Position numbers and translations under genes: made by a program. From Ophioderma brevispina (taxonomy: Eukaryota > Echinodermata > Ophiuroidea > Amphilepidida > Ophiodermatidae): 64,000 bases of DNA. Under the pieces are notes generated by a model. The model was given only the letters and a program-made list of their open reading frames with translations. It was not told the DNA's origin and did not search any database. Positions 63,001 to 64,000 of the stretch are shown here, one piece after another. The stretch is from positions 163,782 through 227,781 of the forward strand of contig JAMKCH010002916.1 in assembly GCA_023653785.1 (NCBI GenBank), read 5' to 3'. Each line of letters starts with the position of its first letter. Positions within the stretch are counted from its first letter, which is position 1.

Positions 63001-63036
63001 CTTGTTGAGATGACTGAAGAGGCGACGTTTGTATGA
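14952..63036 (+). CDS. SOWAH: Sosondowah (SOWAH)-family ankyrin-repeat protein, 5'-partial multi-exon gene
   Basis: Seen: spliced + strand exons encode two ankyrin repeats followed directly by a DYSGKKPKHYL block. The ALHWxAKxG start, the RSxxGYTxLHxAA second repeat and the RDxSGKKPxxYL tail together are the pattern of the SOWAH family (SOWAHA-D, formerly ANKRD43/44-like and ANKRD56/57). All exon phases agree: 0/0, 0/0, 0/1, 1/1, then 1/stop (short form) or 1/1, 1/0, 0/2, 2/stop (long form). The window-encoded part is 195 residues (short) or 303 (long). The family's N-terminal SOWAH domain and the start codon are not found and probably lie upstream of the window. Known of the family: ankyrin adaptor proteins of poorly defined biochemical role. 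Inferred: an intracellular scaffold, since no signal peptide or membrane segment is visible in this part. Introns total about 47 kb and are full of transposable elements. Family assignment is firm; the paralogue is not resolved. Confidence 0.82.
15039..16001 (+). other. SOWAH intron sequence around the 6-nt microexon
   Basis: T-rich intron with no element recognised besides the microexon and its splice sites. The word GTTAGGC and its complement GCCTAAC(T) recur several times (15110-15545). Confidence 0.5.
15836..15841 (+). CDS. SOWAH: SOWAH exon b: 6-nt microexon CAAGGG (Gln-Gly)
   Basis: CAAGGG sits between an acceptor (pyrimidine tract at about 15791-15812, then ATCACAG) and a perfect donor GTGAGT at 15842-15847. 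It is phase 0 on both sides and adds Gln-Gly between NMRS of the previous exon and GYTALH of the next. An ankyrin hairpin needs six steps from the conserved Asn to the Gly of GxTxLH. With QG the spacing is six (N-M-R-S-Q-G-G); without it, four. SOWAH homologues have two residues here (RS-x-x-GYT). This fit to the repeat register is the main evidence, and transcript data would settle it. Confidence 0.75.
16002..16268. mobile_element. Inverted-repeat element, about 43-bp arms
   Basis: Begins ATTCTCAAATGAAGTCTAGC and ends with the complementary ACTCCATTTGAGAAT. CCCAGGTTTAAACC occurs in both arms, and a central hairpin GATGGGCT...AGCCCATC lies at 16126-16147. Confidence 0.75.
16328..17510. repeat. 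32-bp-type minisatellite
   Basis: Repeats of GGTAATGTTCACAACCTC plus TTGACCAGTGTTAA, diverging to TTGACCATAGTGAA variants downstream, more than 25 units. It is interrupted by a hAT-like element at 16536-16753. It fills most of the intron before exon c. Confidence 0.9.
16536..16753. mobile_element. hAT-like insertion in the minisatellite
   Basis: Ends CAGGCGTGTAGCCAG and CTGGCTACGCCACTG are inverted repeats. TTCACAAC stands on both sides (16528-16535, 16754-16761), as an 8-bp target duplication would. Because the flanks are themselves tandem repeats, the duplication is less decisive than usual. Confidence 0.65.
17564..17636 (+). CDS. SOWAH: SOWAH exon c: second ankyrin repeat
   Basis: The acceptor is TTATTTTCACAG and the donor GTAAGT is at 17637. 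The 73-bp exon is phase 0 in and leaves one base (T). It encodes GYTALHIAALHHKEAVMQLL then IQDY, a canonical ankyrin repeat start (GxTxLHxAA). The leftover T joins AT of the next exon to give Tyr, continuing into the repeat's end. It lies just after a long 32-bp minisatellite in the intron. Confidence 0.88.
17694..17768 (-). repeat. tRNA-like sequence (SINE head or tRNA pseudogene)
   Basis: The - strand has a 6-bp acceptor-like pairing (TGGCCA at both ends), A box TGGTCCAGTGG, a T arm GTGGG/CCCGC and B box GGTTCGAGCCC. The anticodon stem closes a 9-nt loop, so it is not a functional tRNA. It starts 58 bp after exon c. Confidence 0.65.
17769..19083. repeat. SOWAH intron with an ACTGCA/TGCAGT-rich patch
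   Basis: About 17960-18310 is crowded with TACTGCA, TTGCAGTA and GTACAGTAAAT words on both strands, without a fixed unit. The rest (18311-19083) shows nothing recognisable. Confidence 0.5.
19084..19202. repeat. Near-perfect 119-bp palindrome beside the Crypton element
   Basis: Arms start GTGCAATGGTAA (19084) and end TTACCATTGCAC (19202). The inner stem TGAAATGTTCCATTCAAC pairs with its complement around a loop near 19143. GTGCAATGGTAA recurs at 21313 near the opposite end of the Crypton element, so the hairpin may belong to the same family. Confidence 0.7.
19233..21447 (-). mobile_element. 2.2-kb element enclosing the Crypton, with 28-bp inverted ends
   Basis: 19233-19261 and 21420-21447 are inverted copies (about 26 of 28 positions alike, core AAAGATTCTTGTCATTTGAT) that bracket the recombinase remnant. 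Classical Cryptons lack terminal inverted repeats, so these may be true ends of an atypical family or remnants of a flanking element. No target duplication was identified. Confidence 0.5.
19525..21106 (-). pseudogene. Decayed Crypton-type tyrosine recombinase (DNA transposon)
   Basis: Reading the - strand, pieces in shifting frames give: an N-terminal SAM-like region with KKQIHYAVSRLDDFARY (about 21050-20895); a middle with GIRYGIMRHFLKSKG-like residues (20962-20702 ORF); FFCNRGRENLHSMKPSDF (catalytic Arg near 20550); and VYMNNCLRATCV followed by SVSGHHSEQSIKHYS (second Arg near 20182, nucleophilic Tyr near 20086). This order is the tyrosine-recombinase/DUF3504 core of Cryptons and their domesticated relatives (KIAA1958, ZMYM, QRICH1). 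A frameshifted tail with LTKLQEEHILQELTNINATA follows at 19723-19525. At least three frame breaks exist, and the HxxR histidine is replaced by Asn (20190-20192), so the copy is dead. It lies antisense in an intron of the SOWAH gene. Confidence 0.75.
21448..21700. other. Intron end before exon d
   Basis: AT-rich, ending with the exon d acceptor tract. Nothing else seen. Confidence 0.5.
21701..21991 (+). CDS. SOWAH: SOWAH exon d: ankyrin end, DYSGKKP signature and basic linker
   Basis: The acceptor is ATTTCCTTTCGCAG and the donor GTAATG is at 21992. The 291-bp exon takes two bases to complete a Tyr codon and leaves one base (G). It opens with ANVDIRDYSGKKPKHYL, the family signature after the second ankyrin repeat. 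A Ser/Thr/Pro-rich stretch follows (ETPSHNNHSTKPIATPGIE region), then a basic segment, RVLSRMSFRKAQKKLRQRQE. If the intron were retained, translation would stop three codons later at 22000-22002, giving a shorter tail. GC content is visibly higher than in the flanking introns, as expected for a real exon. Confidence 0.9.
21992..22923. other. SOWAH intron, nothing recognised
   Basis: AT-rich; short frames only. Confidence 0.5.
22924..23126. mobile_element. Inverted-repeat element with ACGGTAAAAGTGG ends
   Basis: TACGGTAAAAGTGG at the left and CCACTTTTACGGTA at the right are complementary. CGCG and GCGCGAAA words lie inside each arm. Confidence 0.75.
23127..25343. other. SOWAH intron; degenerate GGCTATTCC-family fragment near 23420-23610
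   Basis: CAGCTATTTCATTTGAACTT at about 23420 and CCAAATGGAATATCC near 23565 resemble the ends of the GGCTATTCC family. The rest is unassigned AT-rich DNA. Confidence 0.4.
25344..25916. mobile_element. 573-bp element with about 218-bp inverted arms
   Basis: The left arm begins TACACCTGGCACAAAAAGTA and the right arm ends with its complement. The arms (about 25344-25561 and 25698-25916) are collinear, around a loop of about 135 bp. Reading frames inside are products of the arms. Confidence 0.85.
25917..26827. other. SOWAH intron, nothing recognised
   Basis: AT-rich with a G-run near 26062-26072; no element ends were found. Confidence 0.5.
26828..27084. mobile_element. Inverted-repeat element (TATGTGACYCATCACATC ends)
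   Basis: TATGTGACTCATCACATCAA at left and TTGATGTGATGGGTCACATA at right are complementary with one change. Similarity continues into CTACCAGTTTT / AACTGGCAGC. Confidence 0.78.
27085..28614. other. SOWAH intron, nothing recognised
   Basis: AT-rich. A G-run lies at 27583-27592. Frames at 27583-27909 and 28089-28289 lack splice and family support. Confidence 0.5.
28615..28950. repeat. Irregular minisatellite (TTGACTGCTGGTCTGTAGCA)
   Basis: Five or six units combine GACTGCTGGTYTGTAGCATT with CAGTCCAGCTGCCAGTAA. Unit length varies from about 45 to 70 bp. Confidence 0.75.
28951..29542. other. SOWAH intron before the short-isoform terminal exon
   Basis: No elements seen. It ends in a CTC-rich tract, which forms the acceptor. 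Confidence 0.5.
29543..29673 (+). CDS. SOWAH: SOWAH exon e: alternative terminal exon, short isoform
   Basis: A very strong acceptor (CT-rich tract at 29505-29540, then CTCTTTGCAG) precedes 131 bp that complete the G left by exon d into Glu and run open to TGA at 29671. The 43 residues begin ELVNEKTTLPPPMKVVAPL, continue through a basic block DKRSKRERN and end GPVTFL. The last four residues, VTFL, fit a class I PDZ ligand (Thr at -2, Leu at 0). The phase is the same as that of the 24-nt exon at 46754, so the two are alternative continuations of exon d. The first poly(A)-signal-like hexamer I see is ATTAAA at 30105, where a transposon begins. Confidence 0.78.
29674..30105 (+). other. Possible 3' UTR of the short isoform, with a 22-bp repeat
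   Basis: 29888-29980 carries four copies of a 20-22-bp unit, TTTGAGACATGATGGATATC-like. No AATAAA was found. ATTAAA at 30105-30110 is the first variant signal. Confidence 0.45.
30106..30740. mobile_element. TTAA element, family E, interrupted by a family B insertion
   Basis: Ends TTAAAGGTGGGTGATCCGAT and GGTCACTCACCTTTAA. An (AC)n tract is at 30223-30241. A family B element fills 30259-30602. A related copy without that insertion lies at about 60330-60618. Confidence 0.8.
30259..30602. mobile_element. TTAA element, family B, nested
   Basis: TTAAAGGTGCATTTCATGAT to ATGCCCCTTTAA. TTAA on both sides fits a TTAA target duplication, confirmed by comparing the uninterrupted sister at 60 kb. Confidence 0.85.
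30741..31505. other. SOWAH intron; unassigned repeat-like sequence
   Basis: 31015-31435 has TGACCCAT and CCCCGG words typical of a decayed element and ends in a C-run (31427-31440). No clear ends. Confidence 0.4.
31506..31884. mobile_element. TTAA element, family A copy 2
   Basis: TTAAAGACACTATCAGTGAT to GGCACCGATAGTGCCTTTTA. It is inverted relative to copy 1, judging from the AAGTGTCC(T)ACGGAC core. Confidence 0.78.
31885..33168. other. SOWAH intron, no gene recognised
   Basis: AT-rich. 32590-32960 is less AT-rich and has overlapping frames on both strands, but no family or splice support. Confidence 0.45.
33169..33560 (+). repeat. Family C, longest copy
   Basis: Starts GTTTTAAATCCGG and runs through GGATTTATTGGAGCAAA, TAGCTCTCCAGAGCTGACA and GGTTTAGCCGC to CCAGGATACCAGTACAG. 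Confidence 0.7.
33682..34017. mobile_element. TTAA element, family A copy 3
   Basis: TTAAAGCACTATCACTGAT to ATCACTGATAGTGTCTTTAA. Same orientation as copy 1. Confidence 0.8.
34146..34353. mobile_element. Inverted-repeat element with TATACTTTAATTACC ends
   Basis: The left arm TATACTTTAATTACCCCCAA, then ATAGGCGGG, is matched by CCCGCCTATTTGG, then TGGTAATCAAAGTATA. A TA duplication is plausible. The interior is rich in CGCG. Confidence 0.75.
34869..35214. mobile_element. TTAA element, family D copy 2
   Basis: TTAAAGGTGCTTGTTCCAAT to ATTGGAACAAGCACCATTAA. The interior is collinear with 12779-13123. The 116-codon frame across it is chance. Confidence 0.82.
35360..35476. repeat. Hairpin element with TTAGGG repeats in its loop
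   Basis: Arms 35360-35395 and 35441-35476 are imperfect inverted repeats (GCCCTTAAAATTTTACATGT and complement). The loop 35402-35432 has two pairs of TTAGGG separated by TTTGTG. Confidence 0.7.
35477..35985. other. SOWAH intron, nothing recognised
   Basis: AT-rich without element ends. Confidence 0.5.
35986..36349. repeat. 75-bp tandem array inside a GGCTATTCC-family element
   Basis: Units start at 35986, 36061, 36136, 36211 and 36286, exactly 75 bp apart (GCATGGATGTCACATGCTCT...). The array is followed by CCATGGCTATTCCAAATGAA and the element's right part to about 36450. Confidence 0.92.
36350..36964. other. SOWAH intron; element right end, then nothing recognised
   Basis: C-run at 36360-36370. 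The GGCTATTCC-family end GTGTATGAAATTTATTTG is near 36420. The rest is AT-rich. Confidence 0.5.
36965..37115. mobile_element. 151-bp palindromic element
   Basis: GGTAGACGTTTCATATAGAA at left and TTCTATATGAAACGTCTACC at right are perfect complements. TGCAAATGAGGTATT and its complement extend the stem, and ATTCCGTCA/TGACGGAAT lies inside. Confidence 0.88.
37303..37410 (-). repeat. SINE fragment (same family as 52881-53305)
   Basis: Shares TCCACAAGTCA, GTGTCAGGATTT and GTATCCATGATACGGACGCT with the longer copy. The tRNA-like end is absent. 37411-38217 holds nothing else clearly recognisable. Confidence 0.65.
38218..38680. repeat. Interspersed repeat F copy 1, with AGGTCA direct repeats
   Basis: Begins GTGGGCCGCCAGCTATAGCT, then a (GGATGTGTGTGT)n tract, and ends GAACCGCGAAATTCTAG, then TTTTTA. 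It contains AGGTCAAAGGTCA at 38421 and 38441, and variants at 38574 and 38594. Sister copy at 60812-61108. Confidence 0.8.
38681..40015. other. SOWAH intron, nothing recognised
   Basis: Very AT-rich. A short GCTAACTAACTAACTAAC repeat occurs at 39896-39915. Confidence 0.5.
40016..40165. mobile_element. 150-bp inverted-repeat element
   Basis: TATACTCTGGCTCCTAATTT at left and AAATTATGGCCCAGAGTATA at right are near complements, with CTTGGAC/GTCCAAG continuing the arms. Confidence 0.75.
40166..40979. other. SOWAH intron, nothing recognised
   Basis: AT-rich; no supported coding or repeat. Confidence 0.5.
40980..41235. mobile_element. GGCTATTCC-family element
   Basis: Starts GGGCTATTCCTTTTGATA and ends TTTCAAATGGAACAGCCC. 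An inner AAATGGAATAGCC near 41058-41070 suggests a dimer or nested copy. The 89-codon frame over it is not a gene. Confidence 0.7.
41236..42093. other. SOWAH intron with decayed hAT-like fragments
   Basis: CAGATCCAGGAATTCTCAAA at about 41598 and CAGTGGCGTATCTTGG at about 41994 resemble ends of the CAGGGGCGGATCC and CAGTGGCGTAGCC groups. G-run at 41762-41776. Confidence 0.45.
42094..43335. repeat. 30-bp minisatellite (GACTGCTAATCTTTATTGTT)
   Basis: About 40 units of GACTGCTAATCTTTATTGTT plus CTACATTTCT. A unit length divisible by three keeps frames open (TANLYCSTFL repeats), which explains the frames at 41847-42266 and 42571-42888. Units degrade downstream. Confidence 0.95.
43336..44740. other. 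SOWAH intron, nothing recognised
   Basis: AT-rich. The frame at 44403-44777 lies partly over GCATG-rich sequence related to the 75-bp satellite. Confidence 0.5.
44741..44941. mobile_element. GGCTATTCC-family element, short copy
   Basis: TGGGCTCTTTCAAATGAATT to TCTCTGCAACAGCCCA, with one satellite unit (ATGCATGGGTGTCACATGCA) inside. Confidence 0.75.
44942..46753. other. SOWAH intron; (CAAA)n and a tRNA-like fragment
   Basis: (CAAA)n occupies about 45768-45803. 45871-45922 on the + strand has GTTAGAGCGCATGACC, AAGGTCGTGGG and B box GGTTCGATCCC, a truncated tRNA-derived head. Otherwise AT-rich up to the microexon at 46754. Confidence 0.6.
46754..46777 (+). CDS. SOWAH: SOWAH exon f: 24-nt cassette microexon, long isoform
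   Basis: Acceptor TTTTCTGTTCACAG and donor GTAAAA enclose 24 bases encoding, with the preceding G, ELLQGKSS plus one base. Exon d ends on one base, this exon is a multiple of three, and exon g starts with two bases. Inclusion or skipping therefore keeps the frame: the junction codon to exon g is GCT in both cases. It lies about 25 kb downstream of exon d. Confidence 0.68.
46905..47645. repeat. 18-21-bp minisatellite (TTGGCCACTTGCTCCCC)
   Basis: About 37 units of GGCCACTTGCTCCCCTTTTT and GGCCACATGTTCCCTTTT. Units of 18 and 21 bp keep frames open on both strands, giving FGHLLPF/WPLAPF on + and KGSKWPK on -. It lies in the intron between the 24-nt microexon and exon g, and no coding signal beyond the repeat was found. 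Confidence 0.95.
47724..47986 (+). CDS. SOWAH: SOWAH exon g: basic and Ser-Pro-rich region, long isoform
   Basis: Acceptor TTTTAATCACAG and strong donor GTAAGT. The 263 bp are phase 1 in, 0 out. The product starts ALEHLLTNQQRIIHEVVKT (probable helix) and continues with a basic His/Ser/Phe stretch (KIGKISASFRHSFRHSFF). It then has an acidic run of five Asp (47875-47892) and Ser-Pro clusters (SPCVSPRLSPRSSPMSSP), ending HSRSNEEL. The SP sites suggest proline-directed phosphorylation (inference). The exon begins about 80 bp after the end of a minisatellite. Confidence 0.82.
48234..48328 (+). CDS. SOWAH: SOWAH exon h: Pro/Lys-rich segment
   Basis: Acceptor TTTACTTGTCTGCAG and donor GTATGT at 48329. 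The 95 bp are phase 0 in and leave two bases (AA). It encodes LMPPPKTRPPKHKSARPKS then TGPISFNSNSGT, a low-complexity basic, proline-rich linker. The 247-bp intron before it is the only compact intron of the gene. Confidence 0.8.
48329..48960. other. SOWAH intron with a SINE fragment
   Basis: 48605-48675 (- strand) resembles a tRNA-like end: GAATCGAACTAGGGACC with GCAGTCTCATGACC. G-run at 48359-48369. Confidence 0.5.
48961..49371. mobile_element. Inverted-repeat element with repeated CGGTCACAC
   Basis: Ends TTAGACCGCGGTCACACGAG and CTCGTGTGACCCCGGTCTTA. CGGTCACAC occurs again near 49050, 49156 and 49286. The interior is rich in GTAGTACTACTGTAGTAC words. Confidence 0.8.
49372..51067. other. 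SOWAH intron; nothing coding
   Basis: Includes a duplicated TAAAGCTGCAGTCTTAA (50116-50150). A probable decayed CAGGCGCGGATC...GATCCGCC-type element lies at 50655-50805. Confidence 0.45.
51068..52168. mobile_element. GGCTATTCC-family element with a nested 0.83-kb insertion
   Basis: Left end GGACTATTCCAGATGAATT, right end GGAATTCATATGGAATAGCC. One satellite unit at 51165-51213 is cut by the element at 51217-52046. Confidence 0.7.
51217..52046. mobile_element. Nested element with AAGCTAGATA ends
   Basis: Left AAGCTAGATACATAGAGTGC and right GCACTCTACATTTATCTAGC are complementary. The interior has no open frame of note. Confidence 0.65.
52198..52520. mobile_element. TTAA element, family G copy 1
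   Basis: TTAAAGGCTGAATCATA to CTGAGTCGCCTTTAA. An inverted relative is at 57012-57374. Confidence 0.78.
52521..52880. other. SOWAH intron, nothing recognised
   Basis: A-rich sequence. Confidence 0.5.
52881..53305 (-). mobile_element. SINE with tRNA-like end
   Basis: On the - strand it starts near TCCCGGGTTCGAATCCCGGT (B box, 53281-53300), and GACGGCTTAACGTCCCATCA lies in the body (+ sense). It ends near GTATCCACAAGTC at 52881. A fragment of the family is at 37303. Confidence 0.68.
53474..56522. mobile_element. Large foldback element (outer arms 53474-53727 / 56249-56522)
   Basis: The left arm, ACAGTTGAGTGCAAATCC to GGTTTGACACCTTTGGTAG and GGACCCTCTACATCA, is complementary to 56249-56522. 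Inside, 55487-55720 and 56020-56245 are also complementary, so the whole was a palindrome of about 1.3 kb before the insertion at 53733-55484. Confidence 0.85.
53733..55484. mobile_element. 1.75-kb TA-inserted element rich in GAACAC
   Basis: Ends CACTCTAAACGAAATG and CATTTCATTTAGAGTG, flanked by TA. The uninterrupted opposite arm of the host palindrome shows a single TA here. The interior has many GAACAC/GTGTTC words. No transposase frame was found, so it is non-autonomous. Confidence 0.8.
56718..56934. mobile_element. Palindromic element, about 217 bp
   Basis: AATACTACATGGTTTATATC and its perfect complement, with AGGCCTATCACCCC / GGGGTGATAGGCCT inside. Outer GTCACGGCACAG / CACTGTGAC extend the arms. 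Confidence 0.82.
57012..57374. mobile_element. TTAA element, family G copy 2
   Basis: TTAAAGGCTGACTCAGAGAT to ATCTGAGTCAGCCTTTAA. Collinear in inverse with 52198-52520. Confidence 0.83.
57375..58170. other. SOWAH intron, nothing recognised
   Basis: 57655-57745 has a GAGTACTTGAGTACAAGTAC-like run of short words. No gene. Confidence 0.5.
58171..58481. mobile_element. Inverted-repeat element with GTCAGGGACAGAAT ends
   Basis: TAGTCAGGGACAGAATTAGC, then CGACCAATTGCGCG, is matched by CGCACAATTGGTCG, then CCTTATTCTGTCCCCGACTT. Confidence 0.75.
58516..58562. repeat. Cluster of four TGACCT half-sites
   Basis: TGACCT occurs four times in about 45 bp with spacers of 4, 3 and 2 bases. Confidence 0.6.
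58688..58830. mobile_element. 143-bp near-perfect palindrome
   Basis: TAATATTGAATGGC to GCCATTCAATATTA. TATGATACAAGAATATATTG and GCTAGAAAAA are matched by complements, around a centre near 58757. Confidence 0.85.
58831..59371. other. SOWAH intron, nothing recognised
   Basis: AT-rich. Confidence 0.5.
59372..59802. mobile_element. Inverted pair of tRNA-like SINE arms
   Basis: GGCACGGACTATAATCAATC at left and GATTACTGTCCGTGAC at right begin complementary arms of about 130 bp. Each contains a B-box-like GACTCGAACCC (or GGTTAGAGTCC). A third partial copy starts at 59606. Confidence 0.65.
60000..60320. mobile_element. TTAA element, family A copy 4 (decayed ends)
   Basis: Shares TAAGTCTGTAGAATTCT and GTGTCCGTACGGACAGTAAT with the other copies. 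The terminal CACTATCAGTGAT is lost. Confidence 0.65.
60330..60618. mobile_element. TTAA element, family E, uninterrupted copy
   Basis: Ends CGATCGGATCACCCACCTTT then AA. It is inverted relative to 30106-30740. It carries a long G-run (60559-60587) that causes poly-Gly frames. Confidence 0.75.
60812..61108. repeat. Interspersed repeat F copy 2
   Basis: TGTGGGCGTCCGGCTATAGC to CCGCGAAATTCTAG, then TTTTTA, with GGATGT(G)n and one AGGTCAAAGGTCA at 61024-61036. Shorter than copy 1 by one internal AGGTCA block. Confidence 0.8.
61109..62125. other. SOWAH intron; fragment of the foldback element
   Basis: About 61888-62110 shares GGGCTCTTCCA and CTTAATTCCC...TTCATTCACCAGTG with the arms at 53.5/56.4 kb. 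Otherwise nothing. Confidence 0.5.
62126..62258. mobile_element. 133-bp palindromic element
   Basis: ACCTTTAGATTTCAGGTTTA and its complement form the ends. GATGCATAAGGGACATAATG pairs with the second half. Confidence 0.83.
62440..62700. mobile_element. hAT-like short element with an 8-bp target duplication
   Basis: CAGGGCCGTACGCAGG at left and CCTGCATATGGGCCTG at right. GACAAAAC stands on both sides (62432-62439 and 62701-62708). Frames crossing it are not genes. Confidence 0.8.
62701..62963. other. Intron end before the last exon
   Basis: Nothing but the acceptor tract near 62940-62963. Confidence 0.5.
62964..63036 (+). CDS. SOWAH: SOWAH exon i: terminal exon, long isoform
   Basis: Acceptor TTTCCTATTGTTCACAG. 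The first G completes AAG (Lys) from exon h. It encodes VDPMKKSESDPNLVEMTEEA then TFV and TGA at 63034. The C-terminus ATFV fits a class I PDZ ligand. The last codons (ACG TTT GTA TGA) are almost identical to those of the short-isoform exon (ACG TTT CTA TGA). The preceding intron is about 14.6 kb, so an extra phase 2/2 exon hidden there cannot be excluded. Confidence 0.75.
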
Positions 63037-63494
63037 CGACTTCCAGTCCAGTACTACACAACTACACCAATCAAGTACTTAATTGAGCAACTTTTTGTTT
63101 AACAAATGAGCTGTAACTAAGGGGCTTACTGTGAGATTTGTGTATTGTCAGACGATGGTGGCCAAGCCTCATTCAATATGGCAACTCACTAAAAAGAATC
63201 AAATTAATTACATCAAAACAGTCTGCAAACCTGAAACTGATTTGGGTGTTTTAGTGTGGGCCAGTAATGGGTGTCGCTATGACCTCGTCCTCAGCTGTTA
63301 TTCATATATAAATATTTAAAAAATAACTTTTACAGTGGAGTTGATTCTTCAGCTCTAATGGTTTTTGAATAAGAAAATATTGCTTTCTAACATATAAAAA
63401 TATCAGGATTTTTCATTAAGATTTCAAGTTTATGTGTTAAAACCAATGGCAACATCTAAATTTGGGATTTCTTGGTTGCCACCACCTGGGTATT
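63037..63494 (+). other. Probable 3' untranslated region of the long isoform
   Basis: AT-rich sequence after the stop codon, with no further reading frame of note. No AATAAA hexamer was found before the transposon at 63495. A TATAAA-like variant occurs near 63306 and an AATAAG near 63370. The real polyadenylation site is not determined. Confidence 0.4.
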
Positions 63495-63880
63495 GGGCTG
63501 TTCCAGATAAATTCCACAATTCTACATCCCCCTCCCAGATGAAATTGAATATATGCCTCTCGTGAGGTGGTAGTTGATTTGGAATAGTCATGGAATAACC
63601 ATGGTCTGCACTGCATATGGTGAGGTCATGACCAATGCATGGGTGTCACATGCACTGCATATGGTGAGGTCATGACCAATGCATGGGTGTCACATGCACT
63701 GCATATGGTGAGGTCATGACCAATGCATGAGGTCACATGCACTGCATATGACCATTAATTGATCATGGCTGTTTCATGGTTATTCCAAGTGAATTCAACC
63801 TCCCCTCTAATGAGAGGCATATATTCAATTCCCATATGTGCCTTCCATATGGGGTGTATCAAATTCATCTGGAATATGCC
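63495..63880. mobile_element. GGCTATTCC-family element with a 44-bp satellite
   Basis: GGGCTGTTCCAGATAAATTC to AAATTCATCTGGAATATGCC. Three units of GCATATGGTGAGGTCATGAC plus CAATGCATGGGTGTCACATG are inside. 63881-64000 shows nothing. Confidence 0.8.
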
Positions 63881-64000
63881 ATTATAGATTGTCACCCAAA
63901 AGACTTCAAAAGTTTCACTTTAATTGTATTCATCATATGTAATGTGATCAAGCAAAATGAGTCTGAAGTCGGTCAGATTCAATTTTTGTGTCGCCTGCCC

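Overview
The window looks like AT-rich nuclear DNA from a metazoan with large introns crowded with small non-autonomous DNA transposons, probably a marine invertebrate deuterostome (echinoderm or hemichordate-like). The lineage is inferred from repeat style and gene structure only and is not certain. There are no bacterial operons, CRISPR arrays or rRNA genes.

I could assemble one host gene with confidence. It lies on the + strand, from 14952 to 63036, and encodes the ankyrin-repeat part and C-terminus of a Sosondowah (SOWAH) family protein. Its 5' part (first exons and promoter) is not visible and probably lies upstream of the window. Exons: 14952-15038, 15836-15841 (a 6-nt microexon), 17564-17636, 21701-21991, then either a terminal exon at 29543-29673 (short isoform) or the series 46754-46777 (a 24-nt microexon), 47724-47986, 48234-48328 and 62964-63036 (long isoform). 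All junction phases agree. The window-encoded part is 195 codons (short) or 303 codons (long). Both alternative C-termini end in Thr-Phe-(Leu/Val), a class I PDZ-ligand pattern.

The rest of the gene span is intron. It contains a decayed Crypton-type tyrosine-recombinase transposon on the - strand (about 19525-21106) and many inverted-repeat elements. At least six families are bounded by TTAA and share an AGG-type terminus. There are also hAT-like copies with 8-bp target duplications and a GGCTATTCC-ended family that carries internal satellites. Other elements are long near-perfect palindromes, a nested palindrome of about 3 kb at 53474-56522, tRNA-derived SINEs and a tandem array of tRNA-like units (10917-11660). 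Several minisatellites occur; some give long spurious reading frames, the largest at 46905-47645.

The first 14.9 kb (before the first recognised exon) contains only repeats and unassigned AT-rich sequence, apart from one weak coding-like stretch near 820-1520. The last 960 bases hold the 3' untranslated region and one more GGCTATTCC-family element.
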